From Sedimentibacter sp. (GTDB lineage Bacteria > Bacillota > Clostridia > Tissierellales > Sedimentibacteraceae): a stretch of 63,230 nt of DNA. This document shows, piece after piece, positions 7,629 through 15,628 of the stretch. The stretch spans positions 1-63,230 of the forward strand of contig JAHDLA010000012.1 of the NCBI GenBank assembly GCA_018436705.1. Reading direction: 5' to 3'. Under the pieces are notes generated by a model. That model was given only the letters and a program-made list of their open reading frames with translations, did not search any database and was not told where the DNA came from. Made by a program: the position numbers and the translations under genes. Positions within the stretch are counted from its first letter, which is position 1; each line of letters opens with the position of its first letter.

Positions 7629-7895
7629 ATAAGAGAAGAAGTATTGAAAAGCATTAACGAAAAGTTATTAAATGCAACAGAAGATTCATTAGAAAGAGTA
7701 GATGAAATTTTGTCAGGTGCTGATGAAGCATTTGAAAGATGCTGTATATTTAACAAGGTTGTTGAATTCATAACCGACTGTTCAGATGTTCAAATCTCAG
7801 ATAAGTATACTGGCGCAATTGAGGCAATTGGAGCTGGTATGTTTGATGATATATCGTTTATTCATCCTTTATTGACCGATAAAATAGAGTTGTAG
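7629..7895 (+). CDS. Early protein with ATA start and in-frame amber stop
   Basis: AAAAGGAGCG lies seven to eight bases before ATA 7629, where ATG would be expected. The first accepted start in frame is TTG 7644, which has no good site. The 88-residue product (REEVLKSINEKLLNATEDSL...) ends at TAG 7893-7895, but the same frame stays open through 36 more protein-like codons to 8006 (DGNEVILEIDLQGPILKVF). Either the gene has been cut by a nonsense mutation or the tail is read through. No family is recognised. Confidence 0.5.
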   Translation: MREEVLKSINEKLLNATEDSLERVDEILSGADEAFERCCIFNKVVEFITDCSDVQISDKYTGAIEAIGAGMFDDISFIHPLLTDKIEL

Positions 7896-8006
7896 GATGG
7901 TAATGAAGTAATACTGGAGATTGATTTACAAGGTCCGATATTAAAGGTATTTAAAGAACTGTTTGAGCAGATTTCATATCTTGATGATGCATCGAGTAAA
8001 AATTAA
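7896..8006 (+). other. In-frame continuation after an amber codon
   Basis: The frame of the gene ending at 7895 continues for 36 codons with no start codon or ribosome site of its own. A single TGG, CAG or similar codon in place of TAG 7893-7895 would join the two into one 125-residue protein. Confidence 0.4.
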
Positions 8007-8018
8007 GTGGATGTTATT

Positions 8019-8141
8019 ATGAATGTGAATGAAAAAATAAAAAATATAGCAGATAAATTGACTGAGAAAAAGGATATTAAATTAATTTGCATGGTTGAAA
8101 GCTTTATTGAAGGATATATGAAAGCAGATGCAGATAAATAG
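8019..8141 (+). CDS. Small early protein, 40 aa, unknown
   Basis: ATG 8019 follows AAGTGGATGTTATT. A lysine-rich helical peptide (MNVNEKIKNIADKLTEKKDI) is encoded. Not recognised. It is the last rightward gene before a leftward accessory gene. Confidence 0.4.
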   Translation: MNVNEKIKNIADKLTEKKDIKLICMVESFIEGYMKADADK

Positions 8142-8179
8142 CAGCGCAATAATAGGGACAGGCTGAAAGGCCTCATCCT

Positions 8180-9115
8180 TTAATCTGTATAAATAAGTTT
8201 ATTGAGTTCTTCTTCTTTCACATTCATCCATGCACGCAAGGATGAATCATCACTTGATTCAAATGAGCTTAATTCTTCTAAAAAAAGATCATACCATGAA
8301 TTTATTTTGAAAGACTTATTAGAATTAATAAAATCAGGTTTTTCAGCATAATACTTTTTCTTTTCATAAATTTTATTACGAAAAGTATTTTTAGGGTTAG
8401 AACGGCTGTTATTGTTTTTGCGGTAGTTTCTTTCCTTGACTACGCAATCAGGACATTTGTTTTTAATTTTCTTTGAGCGAGAGCATTCAAATGGCGAACC
8501 ACAGTTTTCACACAAGTAATAGGTTGTGTTGTCCTGTAGATCTTGAAATATGGCAAAATACATTGAACTTAGAAGATTAAAGGTTTTCATCATAGGTTTA
8601 AGAAAAAAAGTATCTTCTAAAGGAGGAGAAATCTCGATTTTAGAATAGGGGTATATGTTTGTAAGATGTCTGTTTATTGAGTGTTGTATGCAGCTTAGTA
8701 AAGATAAATAATCTTGCGAATTTTCAGAATAAATTCCATTGAGTGCGGAAATATTTTTAAGAGTTTCATATAATTCTCTAGTTTCTTTTCTCCATTCAAA
8801 AATATTTTCTGAATAATCATAAGCAAGTTCTTTAAAACCTTGACCTTTTTTGATTCTGTGTACACCCATCATGCCAAAGTTTCGAATAAATTCTATGGTC
8901 GATTTTATAAAAAGACTATTATCAGATATTTTGCTCAAATTTGCAAACTGAAGAGCAATATCTCTTGCGTGAGATTCCTTTATTGGATTAAGCTTTGAAT
9001 TATTACCATATATTATTTCATAATCAGAAAGTATTTCTTTAGATACAAATTTAAAGCTTTTATCATTGTAATGTGCAATTCGCCGTTGCCAACGTTCATA
9101 TACCGAAAATTGCAT
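8180..9115 (-). CDS. Accessory protein with zinc-ribbon, antisense to early operon
   Basis: The 311-residue protein runs against all neighbours and has its own promoter (9170-9198), the pattern of a lysogenic conversion gene. ATG 9115 follows GGAGGTCACGCA; the longer reading has no site. A helical N-terminal 200 residues is followed by a four-cysteine cluster (YLCENCGSPF, then CPDC; about 215-240) and a basic stretch (KERNYRKNNNSRSN), suggesting zinc-dependent nucleic acid binding. I do not recognise the family. Candidate roles such as superinfection control or host defence are inference from position only. Confidence 0.7.
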   Translation of the reverse strand: MQFSVYERWQRRIAHYNDKSFKFVSKEILSDYEIIYGNNSKLNPIKESHARDIALQFANLSKISDNSLFIKSTIEFIRNFGMMGVHRIKKGQGFKELAYDYSENIFEWRKETRELYETLKNISALNGIYSENSQDYLSLLSCIQHSINRHLTNIYPYSKIEISPPLEDTFFLKPMMKTFNLLSSMYFAIFQDLQDNTTYYLCENCGSPFECSRSKKIKNKCPDCVVKERNYRKNNNSRSNPKNTFRNKIYEKKKYYAEKPDFINSNKSFKINSWYDLFLEELSSFESSDDSSLRAWMNVKEEELNKLIYTD

Positions 9116-9169
9116 TGCGTGACCTCCTTTTCTTGACACCATGTAATGACACAACTTGTATCACTAAAG

Positions 9170-9198
9170 ATTATAATATAAGATTAATAATAAATCAA
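9170..9198 (-). promoter_or_regulatory. Promoter of the leftward accessory gene
   Basis: On the minus strand TTGATT (complement of 9193-9198) and TATAAT (complement of 9170-9175) are exactly 17 bp apart. The leader to ATG 9115 contains GTGTCA twice, a possible operator. Confidence 0.7.
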
Positions 9199-9224
9199 GA
9201 AATAATTATAAGAGGAGCGATGAA

Positions 9225-9419
9225 ATGAGAAATATGGATATTCAAGAAGCATTTATTAATACAAAGGTGAAAAAGTGGATGGTAGCTGAAATACTTGGAA
9301 TAAGCGATGTGACATTTTCCAAAAGGCTCAGGAAAGAACTTTCTAAAATTGAAAAGGACAAGATATTTGAAGCTATTAAAAAAGTTGAATTAAGTAGCGA
9401 AGAGGGTGAAATGATATGA
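9225..9419 (+). CDS. Small HTH protein, 64 aa
   Basis: ATG 9225 follows AGAGGAGCGATGAA. The centre carries a helix-turn-helix-like stretch (KWMVAEILGISDVTFSKRLR). The end overlaps the next start in ATGA. It probably regulates early transcription or assists the adjacent Xis-like protein; this is inferred from size and placement. Confidence 0.65.
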   Translation: MRNMDIQEAFINTKVKKWMVAEILGISDVTFSKRLRKELSKIEKDKIFEAIKKVELSSEEGEMI

Positions 9420-9610
9420 AAAATAAATATTTGTTATCCGTAGTGGAGACGTCCAGACAATATAACGTTGGGAGAGACTATCTTTATGGATTGATCCGTA
9501 GTGGAAATTCGGATTTGCCGTATTTACGAATTAGAGGACACGTAAAAATAAATGCTCCATTATTTGAAGCTTGGTTGGACGAAAAAAGTCGCATGCGTGC
9601 GGAATTGTAA
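9416..9610 (+). CDS. Excisionase-family HTH protein, copy 2
   Basis: A 64-residue paralogue of 5544-5750, sharing the pattern SVVETSRQYNVGRDYLYGLI, a basic HVKINA strand, an AWLDE motif and a terminal REL/AEL. It is translationally coupled to the preceding HTH gene. Two such proteins in one phage suggest one excisionase and one early regulator; which is which cannot be told. Confidence 0.75.
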   Translation: MKNKYLLSVVETSRQYNVGRDYLYGLIRSGNSDLPYLRIRGHVKINAPLFEAWLDEKSRMRAEL

Positions 9611-9634
9611 TGATTGTTCAAAGGATGTGTTTTA

Positions 9635-9730
9635 ATGATTGGTTTCGAAATTAAGATTTCGGATATAAAAGAATGGCAGATATTAAGATCGAATAATATG
9701 AAGGTAGGTGATTTGTATGGCAGAAGCTGA
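9635..9730 (+). CDS. Possible 31-aa ORF overlapping the replication gene
   Basis: ATG 9635 follows AAGGATGTGTTTTA, and the frame ends 14 bases inside the next gene, allowing coupling. The peptide MIGFEIKISDIKEWQILRSN has no recognised family. Could equally be a leader. Confidence 0.35.
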   Translation: MIGFEIKISDIKEWQILRSNNMKVGDLYGRS

Positions 9731-10505
9731 CCAGAATGAAACTAATGTACAACTGGAAAATGGTTATACTCGAATAGCTAATGGAATATTAGAAGCCTTG
9801 GCTGTCACAAATTTAAACGGAACTCAAAGAAGAATATTAGATGTTGTTATTAGAAATACATATGGCTATAGAAGGAAAAGTCACAATTTATCCATATCAT
9901 TTATAGCTGATAAAACTAATATCTGTAAAGCACAAATACAAAGAGAGCTTGCCAAACTCATAAAAGTAAAAATCATATCCGTAACAGCAGAAGCAACATT
10001 TAATAAGTCAAGAGCAATCGGTATTAATAAAAATTATACCGAATGGCTAATTAGCAGTGAGGCAACCAATAAAAAGCCAGGTAGCGAATTAGATATGTCA
10101 ACAGGTAGCGAATTAGATATGTCAACAGGTAGCGAATTAGATATGTCAACAGGTAGCGAATTAGATACCCATATAAATAAATATAAAAAAAGTATTAAAG
10201 AAAATATAAAAAAAGAAATTGATATTTTTTTTGAGACTGTATGGAAATTGTATCCGAATAAAAAAGGCAAGACAGCTGTATCAAAAAAATCTAAAGATGC
10301 TATCTATAAACTGGGTATTGAAAAAATAACTGCGGCAATTGAGTCATATAAAAAAGAATTGGCAAAAGAGACATGGAAGCAACCAATGAACGGAAGCACA
10401 TTTTTTAATGGACGTTATATAGATTACTTATCAGAAAATAATGAATCGTATGCAGATAAATGCAAACAAGAATTTGTTCCGGTTTATAAATACTTTGAGC
10501 TGTAA
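9717..10505 (+). CDS. Phage replication initiator, lambda-O N-terminal type
   Basis: The first 115 residues match the phage replication O N-terminal winged-helix domain (NGYTRIANGILEALAV, GTQRRILDVVIRNTYGY, SHNLSISFIADKTNI). These bind origin iterons. The centre holds four tandem repeats of the octapeptide GSELDMST encoded by 24-bp direct DNA repeats, followed by a lysine/isoleucine-rich AT-rich stretch, then a C-terminal domain (FFETVWKLYPNKKGK, about 175-262) seen in other replisome organisers. ATG 9717 follows AGGTAGGTGATTTGT. It lies directly before the primase-helicase, and the origin is probably inside this gene as in lambda. Confidence 0.88.
   Translation: MAEADQNETNVQLENGYTRIANGILEALAVTNLNGTQRRILDVVIRNTYGYRRKSHNLSISFIADKTNICKAQIQRELAKLIKVKIISVTAEATFNKSRAIGINKNYTEWLISSEATNKKPGSELDMSTGSELDMSTGSELDMSTGSELDTHINKYKKSIKENIKKEIDIFFETVWKLYPNKKGKTAVSKKSKDAIYKLGIEKITAAIESYKKELAKETWKQPMNGSTFFNGRYIDYLSENNESYADKCKQEFVPVYKYFEL
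10079..10167 (+). repeat. Iterons plus AT-rich tract: candidate phage origin
   Basis: Three perfect 24-bp direct repeats begin at 10079, 10103 and 10127, and a fourth partial copy (17 bp) at 10151. The unit starts AGGTAGCGAATTAG. Directly downstream (10168-10235) the sequence is nearly pure A/T with long A runs. Iterons next to an AT-rich unwinding region inside the O-type gene reproduce the lambda ori arrangement. Origin function is inferred. Confidence 0.75.
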
Positions 10506-10517
10506 AGGGTGATAGCA

Positions 10518-12374
10518 TTGAATCAGATACAGGAAATCAAGGAAAAATTCGGACAATCCGCAGAAAATATTATTGCAAGTGGATTGAATCTAAAGAAGTA
10601 CGGCAAAAAATATCATTGCCCAAATATATATGCTCACAAGAATGCGGACAGGGACCCATCCATGAGTTGGGATTCTAAAGCACTTCAATTCTATTGTTTT
10701 GGTTGTAACATGAAAATTGATATATACGGATATTATAAAGACCACTTGAATTATACGCATCAAGAAATTGTCAGAGAGTTGTTGGGCGAAGCAAGCTATG
10801 ATAATACTCAAATTAAAAAAAGCAGGGATAATTTTATTTCTGAATCTAAAAAGGTGACCCTCATTAATCAGGAATGTATTGATTATATAAAATTGAGGGG
10901 AATAACTGAAGAGACAATAAATAAATTCCAATTGGGCACATACAAGGGATACATAGCTTTTCCGTATTACAAGTATGAAACAGTAATAGGCTATAAAATA
11001 AGGCTGCCAAAAAAAGACCCTGGCAAGCCAAAAATGAAGAGTATAACAGGCTCAAAACCATATCTTTATAATATCCAAAACGTAGAAGTAGGAGCTGAAT
11101 TAATAATCTGCGAGGGTGAATTTGATAGTATGATTATAAGCCAATGCGGCTTCGGAAATGTGGTTTCCGTAGGGGCAGGAGCAAACAGCCTCGATAGCAT
11201 AATTGAGCAGGCTAAAGACTATTTGCATAAGTTTGAAGCGTTGATAATAGTATCTGATAACGATGAAGCCGGTCGAAACATGGATGAGTTTTTTATAAAA
11301 AATTTTGATTTTAAAGCAAAACTAATTGATAAGAAACTTTATACACAAAAAGACATTAACGAAGAATACGTAAAAAATGGCAAAGAAAAAATAATCGAAC
11401 TAATAGAAAGTGCGAGATTTAAAATTGAAGGCAGAAGAGATGTAGACAAGCAGCCGTATAAAGGTTTATCAGCTAAGACAGGTAACTATATCCCAACTGG
11501 ATTGAATACAATTGATTATGGATTGAATGATTTGGCTCCTGGTTGTGTAACTCTGATAACAGGAAGGGCAAATGGAGGAAAATCAACGCTTGTAAAACAA
11601 ATAATTGCAAATGCAATAGATAAAGAGAATAAAGTTTATTTGGTGAGCGGAGAAGGTGACCTAGAGATATTTTTAAACGAATTATATTCATGTGTTATTG
11701 GCAGAGATGAAAATTATTATAAATTAGTTAAAATCAACAAGCGGTATAAAAAAGAGCCCAAAAAAGAAATGCTGGAAAAACTAAAAAAATGGCATAGTAA
11801 GAAACTAGTGCTTTTTAACAAAGGTGACAGCAAGCTAAAAACAATAGAGCAATTTACTGGTATGCTTGAATACGAAATAAAAATTAGCAAATATGATTTA
11901 ATTATTATCGACAATCTAATGAGCATTCTAAGTGTACAAGCAAGTGAAAAATACGAGCAACAAGCAGACTTTATGCAAAGACTATGTGATTTATCGAAAA
12001 TGTATAATACTCATATAATCTTGGTGCTTCATCCAAACAAGACATACAAAAAGGGCGAAAATATGGATTTTGAGCAAATAAGCGGGACAAGCGATTTATA
12101 CAATAAAGCTGATAATGTAATCAGTATAATGCGAGAATACGATAAGGATAAGATAAACGCAGGGGTTAACGGAAAAATAGCAGTATTGAAAAATAGATAT
12201 TTCACAGACTTACCAAGTATTGATATTTATTTTGATAAGCAAACAGGGTTGTTGCTTGAAAGAAATGATGATGGAACGGTATTAACTTATAATTTTAATT
12301 GGTGCAAGGACAATCAAGTTGAGATACCCGATTGGGTCAAAGAAGCTGAAAATGCTGAAAGTTGGGAGGAATAA
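10518..12374 (+). CDS. Bifunctional primase-helicase (T7 gp4-like)
   Basis: The 618-residue protein has a CHC2-like zinc site (Cys34, His40, Cys60, Cys63), a TOPRIM domain with CEGEFD (about 198-203) and SDNDEAG (about 246-252), and a DnaB/RecA-type helicase domain with Walker A GRANGGKST (about 349-357) and Walker B LIIIDN (about 461-466). It would prime and unwind DNA at the phage fork. I choose TTG 10518 because AGGGTG lies six bases upstream; the alternative GTG 10509 is part of that site. It follows the origin-binding gene by a few bases, so the pair forms the replication module. Confidence 0.92.
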   Translation: MNQIQEIKEKFGQSAENIIASGLNLKKYGKKYHCPNIYAHKNADRDPSMSWDSKALQFYCFGCNMKIDIYGYYKDHLNYTHQEIVRELLGEASYDNTQIKKSRDNFISESKKVTLINQECIDYIKLRGITEETINKFQLGTYKGYIAFPYYKYETVIGYKIRLPKKDPGKPKMKSITGSKPYLYNIQNVEVGAELIICEGEFDSMIISQCGFGNVVSVGAGANSLDSIIEQAKDYLHKFEALIIVSDNDEAGRNMDEFFIKNFDFKAKLIDKKLYTQKDINEEYVKNGKEKIIELIESARFKIEGRRDVDKQPYKGLSAKTGNYIPTGLNTIDYGLNDLAPGCVTLITGRANGGKSTLVKQIIANAIDKENKVYLVSGEGDLEIFLNELYSCVIGRDENYYKLVKINKRYKKEPKKEMLEKLKKWHSKKLVLFNKGDSKLKTIEQFTGMLEYEIKISKYDLIIIDNLMSILSVQASEKYEQQADFMQRLCDLSKMYNTHIILVLHPNKTYKKGENMDFEQISGTSDLYNKADNVISIMREYDKDKINAGVNGKIAVLKNRYFTDLPSIDIYFDKQTGLLLERNDDGTVLTYNFNWCKDNQVEIPDWVKEAENAESWEE

Positions 12375-12375
12375 A

Positions 12376-12567
12376 ATGACAAAGCAAGAATACAATAAAC
12401 ATTTAGCAAGATATCACAAGGCTATGAATTGGTATCATGGTTCAAAGGATATGAAAAAGCAAGAAAAATATTTGCTCGATTTTGAAAAAATATTAAGCGA
12501 CTTAGAACATGGCTGTGCAGAGTTAAAGCCTAACGAACATGAGATTATAAATGGATTTAAAATATAA
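12376..12567 (+). CDS. Small protein, 63 aa, unknown
   Basis: ATG 12376 immediately follows the helicase stop, with GGGAGGA upstream. The peptide is basic and aromatic at its N-terminus (TKQEYNKHLARYHKAMNWYH) and acidic later. Not recognised; probably a replication-module accessory. Confidence 0.6.
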   Translation: MTKQEYNKHLARYHKAMNWYHGSKDMKKQEKYLLDFEKILSDLEHGCAELKPNEHEIINGFKI

Positions 12568-12584
12568 TTTGGAAGGATTAGAAA

Positions 12585-13175
12585 ATGAATACTATTTTAT
12601 ATAAAACAATAAAAAAAGCTGTAAAGAAAAATGAAGATAATATTAAAAAATCAGGCGCATTTGTGCCGTATTCTGTAAGCTTGCGGAATATGTGTAAAAT
12701 TTATAACGTTGAAATTTTCTTCAATAAAATTTGCGATAACATTTTTGAGGAAATTGAAAAAGATGCAAGTCAGGGTGAGTTTGTAATGATAAAGTTAGAA
12801 AATTATGCAGACTTACGTTTTGACGAAAATGGATTATTGATATTTTCAAGTATTTTGTCTAAATACTTTGATAAACCTGAGTTAATAAAATTGCGTGAAT
12901 ATTTAAAATCACTGAATGATGCAGAACGAGTTAAGCAAGGGATTAGAGATGACATTAATAGTCTTGATGTATATGAGTTGAAGCAATATATTATATTGCT
13001 GGAGAGCGGTGTTGTAAAAAACAGTCCTGAATTACTTGATATGTACAAAACGGCATTTGATAGAAAATCCAGCTTGCAGTATAAAATAAATAATATTATA
13101 AATTGCACTTTGAGGAGTTCGATATCAATGTCCAAGCGGTTAATGCATGCAATACAAGGAGGTGTGCATGACTAA
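12585..13175 (+). CDS. Early/middle protein, 196 aa, unknown
   Basis: ATG 12585 follows GGAAGGATTAGAAA. The protein is largely helical with no membrane segment or catalytic motif visible (RNMCKIYNVEIFFNKICDNI in the first third). It overlaps the following sigma-like gene by eight bases. No family recognised. Confidence 0.65.
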   Translation: MNTILYKTIKKAVKKNEDNIKKSGAFVPYSVSLRNMCKIYNVEIFFNKICDNIFEEIEKDASQGEFVMIKLENYADLRFDENGLLIFSSILSKYFDKPELIKLREYLKSLNDAERVKQGIRDDINSLDVYELKQYIILLESGVVKNSPELLDMYKTAFDRKSSLQYKINNIINCTLRSSISMSKRLMHAIQGGVHD

Positions 13176-13626
13176 TTCAATAATCCAGGAATATAAGGAT
13201 CTAACAGAAAATATTGCAACGATAGAATCACATATTAAAACTATAAAAAGAGAAATTCAAAAGCTGATGATGGTTTGGAGACCTCAAGGATTGACAGCCA
13301 TAAATTATGAAAATCCGTTTATACAAGAATCAAGAAGCCAAATGGAAGCTTATGAAGCATATTTAAAATTGTGTAAATATGAGAGGGAAACAAGTGATTT
13401 AAAAAAAGAATTAAACTTGCTATATAACCAGAGAAATGAGCTTGAAAAGATCATAGACGCATTTAGAGATGTTGAAAAAAAAGCGTTAATGCTGAGAATC
13501 AAAGGATATTCTAATTCTAAAATTGCAAAAGAAATGAGCTATTCTCAAAGGCATATTGAAAGAATTTTTAAAAATATTAGAGAAAAAGAAAAGATGTCGG
13601 TGAAATGTCGGTCAGACATGTGCTAA
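13168..13626 (+). CDS. Sigma-70 region 4-like phage transcription regulator, copy 1
   Basis: ATG 13168 follows AGGAGGTG. The 152-residue protein has a long coiled-coil N-terminal part and a C-terminal region-4-like HTH (KALMLRIKGYSNSKIAKEMS, then QRHIERIFKNIREKEK). Proteins of this size and build (DUF1492/ArpU-like) sit just before the late genes of many Firmicute phages and activate late transcription. A strong terminator follows at 13694. A second such gene is at 13977. Confidence 0.75.
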   Translation: MTNSIIQEYKDLTENIATIESHIKTIKREIQKLMMVWRPQGLTAINYENPFIQESRSQMEAYEAYLKLCKYERETSDLKKELNLLYNQRNELEKIIDAFRDVEKKALMLRIKGYSNSKIAKEMSYSQRHIERIFKNIREKEKMSVKCRSDMC

Positions 13627-13693
13627 TATGATACTATGAAAAATGTATTTTGGTATATAAACAAGCCTTTCTTAATTAACATAAAAATATGAG

Positions 13694-13737
13694 AAAAAGC
13701 ACTTTTTGAACGGGGACAAAGAGTGTTTTTTTCTTTT
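13694..13737 (+). terminator. Strong intrinsic terminator between early and late regulators
   Basis: Stem CACTTTTTG/CAAAGAGTG with loop AACGGGGA is extended by outer A/T pairs and followed by seven T, C and five T. It isolates the replication module from the downstream regulator. Confidence 0.8.
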
Positions 13738-13764
13738 TATAAAAACATATGGAGGTGAGCAAGG

Positions 13765-13962
13765 GTGCTTGTTAAATGTTACACGCAATGGAGAAGCAAT
13801 GGAGAATTAAAATGCTTGTGTAAATTGGACAATCCGGCCTGCGATCAATTTCTTTCTTGCTCAATTGAAGAATTTAAATATGATAAATATCAAGGCCTTA
13901 AAAGTTGCATGGGGCATGATTCACATAGAAAAGTTCGTCGAAAATGGCAGCAAAAGATATGA
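13765..13962 (+). CDS. Cysteine-rich small protein, 65 aa
   Basis: GTG 13765 lies seven bases after GGAGGTG. Cysteines occur in KCYTQ, KCLCKLDN, PACDQFLSC and SCMG, enough for one or two metal sites. Not recognised. It overlaps the next gene only if that gene starts at 13944; with the preferred start the two are adjacent. Confidence 0.6.
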   Translation: MLVKCYTQWRSNGELKCLCKLDNPACDQFLSCSIEEFKYDKYQGLKSCMGHDSHRKVRRKWQQKI

Positions 13963-13976
13963 GGAGGATAGACAGA

Positions 13977-14492
13977 GTGAAGCAAATAACTGATAATCAG
14001 ATGAAAGAACTTTTTATTAAGATTCCTTTGCTTAAAAGCGTAAAAGCTTCTTTAGAATCGGATTTAAAACGTATCACTGAATACGATTCGTGGCAAGATG
14101 ATGCAATAGATGCAATTAACTATAATTTTATACTGTCGGATATGCCTAGAAGCGGCAATATTTCTGACAAAACATCAAAGGTGGCATTAAAAGTCGAAGA
14201 AATTGCTTGTAAGGAAAAACATGAAATATTACAACAAATATTGAATGAGATCCGATGCGTGGATAATTTATTACAAAAAGTTGATCTTGCACTTAATTCA
14301 CTTTCGGAAGATGAAAGGATTTCGATTGTTTCAAAGTATTGGGAAAAGAAAACATGGGATGAAGTTGCACGGGAAAGCATGCTTAGCGTCTCTCAAACTA
14401 GGAGAGTTGCATCTAAAGCTATACAGAAAATCAATATAATTGCAAGGATAAGGATTGAAGACTATGAAGTGTTAAAGGTTAATTTTGGCTAG
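13977..14492 (+). CDS. Sigma-70 region 4-like phage transcription regulator, copy 2
   Basis: The 171-residue product has a helical N-terminal half and a C-terminal region-4-like HTH (LSEDERISIVSKYWEKKTWD, then SMLSVSQTRRVASKAIQKI). GTG 13977 is chosen because AGGAGG lies nine bases upstream; ATG 13944 has no site. Together with copy 1 it suggests a two-step late-gene control. The next gene is an independently transcribed accessory gene, then the packaging module. Confidence 0.72.
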   Translation: MKQITDNQMKELFIKIPLLKSVKASLESDLKRITEYDSWQDDAIDAINYNFILSDMPRSGNISDKTSKVALKVEEIACKEKHEILQQILNEIRCVDNLLQKVDLALNSLSEDERISIVSKYWEKKTWDEVARESMLSVSQTRRVASKAIQKINIIARIRIEDYEVLKVNFG

Positions 14493-14530
14493 ATAAGATT
14501 ACCCACATTGTAATATTTGTCATATTATGG

Positions 14531-14559
14531 TTGAAAGAAAATGTTTGCAGGGGTATAAT
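14531..14559 (+). promoter_or_regulatory. Consensus promoter of the membrane-protein accessory gene
   Basis: TTGAAA 14531-14536 and TATAAT 14554-14559 are separated by exactly 17 bp. The start is expected near 14566, before the ribosome site of the gene at 14590. Confidence 0.85.
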
Positions 14560-14589
14560 AAAGGAAAACATATTTTGGGGAGAACTGAA

Positions 14590-15267
14590 ATGATTGGCGA
14601 TATTACCTTTTTTATATTTGGTGTTTTAATATTTGTTTTAGTTATTATGCTGTTAATATATGAACATAAAAATTTAAAAGTATTTGCATTAATTACTCCT
14701 GCTATTATTAGTATAATAATATTTGGGGCATTATTTATTAAAGAACCTATTTATAAAGGAATAGATGTAATAAGTGTAGGGTTGGCTATTCTGGGTATAG
14801 TTGTTAGTGTATGGGTTGGCCTAAATATATATAATGTTTTAGAAAAAGATGAAGTTGAGAAAATGTTAAAGGATAATGAAAAATTTAAGAATGATTATAA
14901 AAAGGAGTACAAAGAAACAATAAATTATATTTTAAAATCAACTGAAAAGTATCAAAATGATTTAAAAAGATTTATTATACCGGTTAATGCAATAACAATA
15001 AAATACGATAATAAGGAAAATTTAGATAAAGATGATTTAATTAATGAGATTGGATCTACGATTAGAAACTACTGTCGAAACAAATCGATACTAATTGATA
15101 TTACTGAAAGAAAAAATAAAAAGTATTTCTTATATTTAGAATTAAGAAGTACTACAGAACTTAATGATTCTGCATTAATATCTGAATTAAATGAAATAAT
15201 ACAAGATGATATTAAACACAAATATCCTACCTATGATATAAAAGTAGGTTTTGATACTTTGTTTTAA
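14590..15267 (+). CDS. Membrane-anchored accessory protein (candidate moron)
   Basis: Three hydrophobic segments (about residues 5-22, 30-47 and 55-80) are followed by a long charged cytoplasmic part with coiled-coil character (KDEVEKMLKDNEKFKNDYKK). I place the start at ATG 14590 because GGGGAGA precedes it and because the longer reading would begin upstream of the transcript start. The gene has its own consensus promoter and terminator and sits between the late regulator and the packaging genes, so it can be expressed in the lysogen. Function unknown; membrane-anchored prophage proteins of this sort are often superinfection exclusion factors, which is inference here. Confidence 0.75.
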   Translation: MIGDITFFIFGVLIFVLVIMLLIYEHKNLKVFALITPAIISIIIFGALFIKEPIYKGIDVISVGLAILGIVVSVWVGLNIYNVLEKDEVEKMLKDNEKFKNDYKKEYKETINYILKSTEKYQNDLKRFIIPVNAITIKYDNKENLDKDDLINEIGSTIRNYCRNKSILIDITERKNKKYFLYLELRSTTELNDSALISELNEIIQDDIKHKYPTYDIKVGFDTLF

Positions 15268-15290
15268 CTAAGGCATATAAAATTTGATTT

Positions 15291-15315
15291 AGAACTCTTA
15301 GCTGGGTTCTTTTTT
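15291..15315 (+). terminator. Terminator of the accessory gene
   Basis: Stem AGAACTC/GGGTTCT (one G-T pair), six-base loop, followed by seven T. Confidence 0.75.
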
Positions 15316-15445
15316 AATGGTATAATGCTCTTATGTTCAATAAAGATATTTAAAGAGATAGAAATTAACATGTTGTTTGATACGTAATAATAAACTTCTT
15401 GCGTACAATCAATATGAAAAATATTGTTAAAGGAGGTGTACTTAT

Positions 15446-15625
15446 ATGAAATGTTCTAAATGTGGTGGGGATATGTTGAAGAGTTATGTAGAAGGCAATT
15501 TTTCAGCTGAAAGAGAAGATAAAGTTTGTGATGGCACAGTAACTAATAAATACATGTGTAAGAAGTGTGGGTACATAGAAGAGTATGCGGAAAATCCAAA
15601 CTTTTATAAGACGGGCAAAAAGTAA
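15446..15625 (+). CDS. Small zinc-ribbon protein, 59 aa
   Basis: ATG 15446 follows AAAGGAGGTG. Two CxxC pairs (CSKCGG at the N-terminus; CKKCGY near residue 40) make a complete four-cysteine zinc ribbon. It lies three bases before the HNH gene and is likely cotranscribed with the packaging genes. Exact role unknown. Confidence 0.7.
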   Translation: MKCSKCGGDMLKSYVEGNFSAEREDKVCDGTVTNKYMCKKCGYIEEYAENPNFYKTGKK

Positions 15626-15628
15626 GAT

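Noticed and set aside
10079..10167. A CRISPR-like array
   Set aside because: The repeats are directly adjacent with no spacers, are in frame in a replication gene and have no cas genes nearby.
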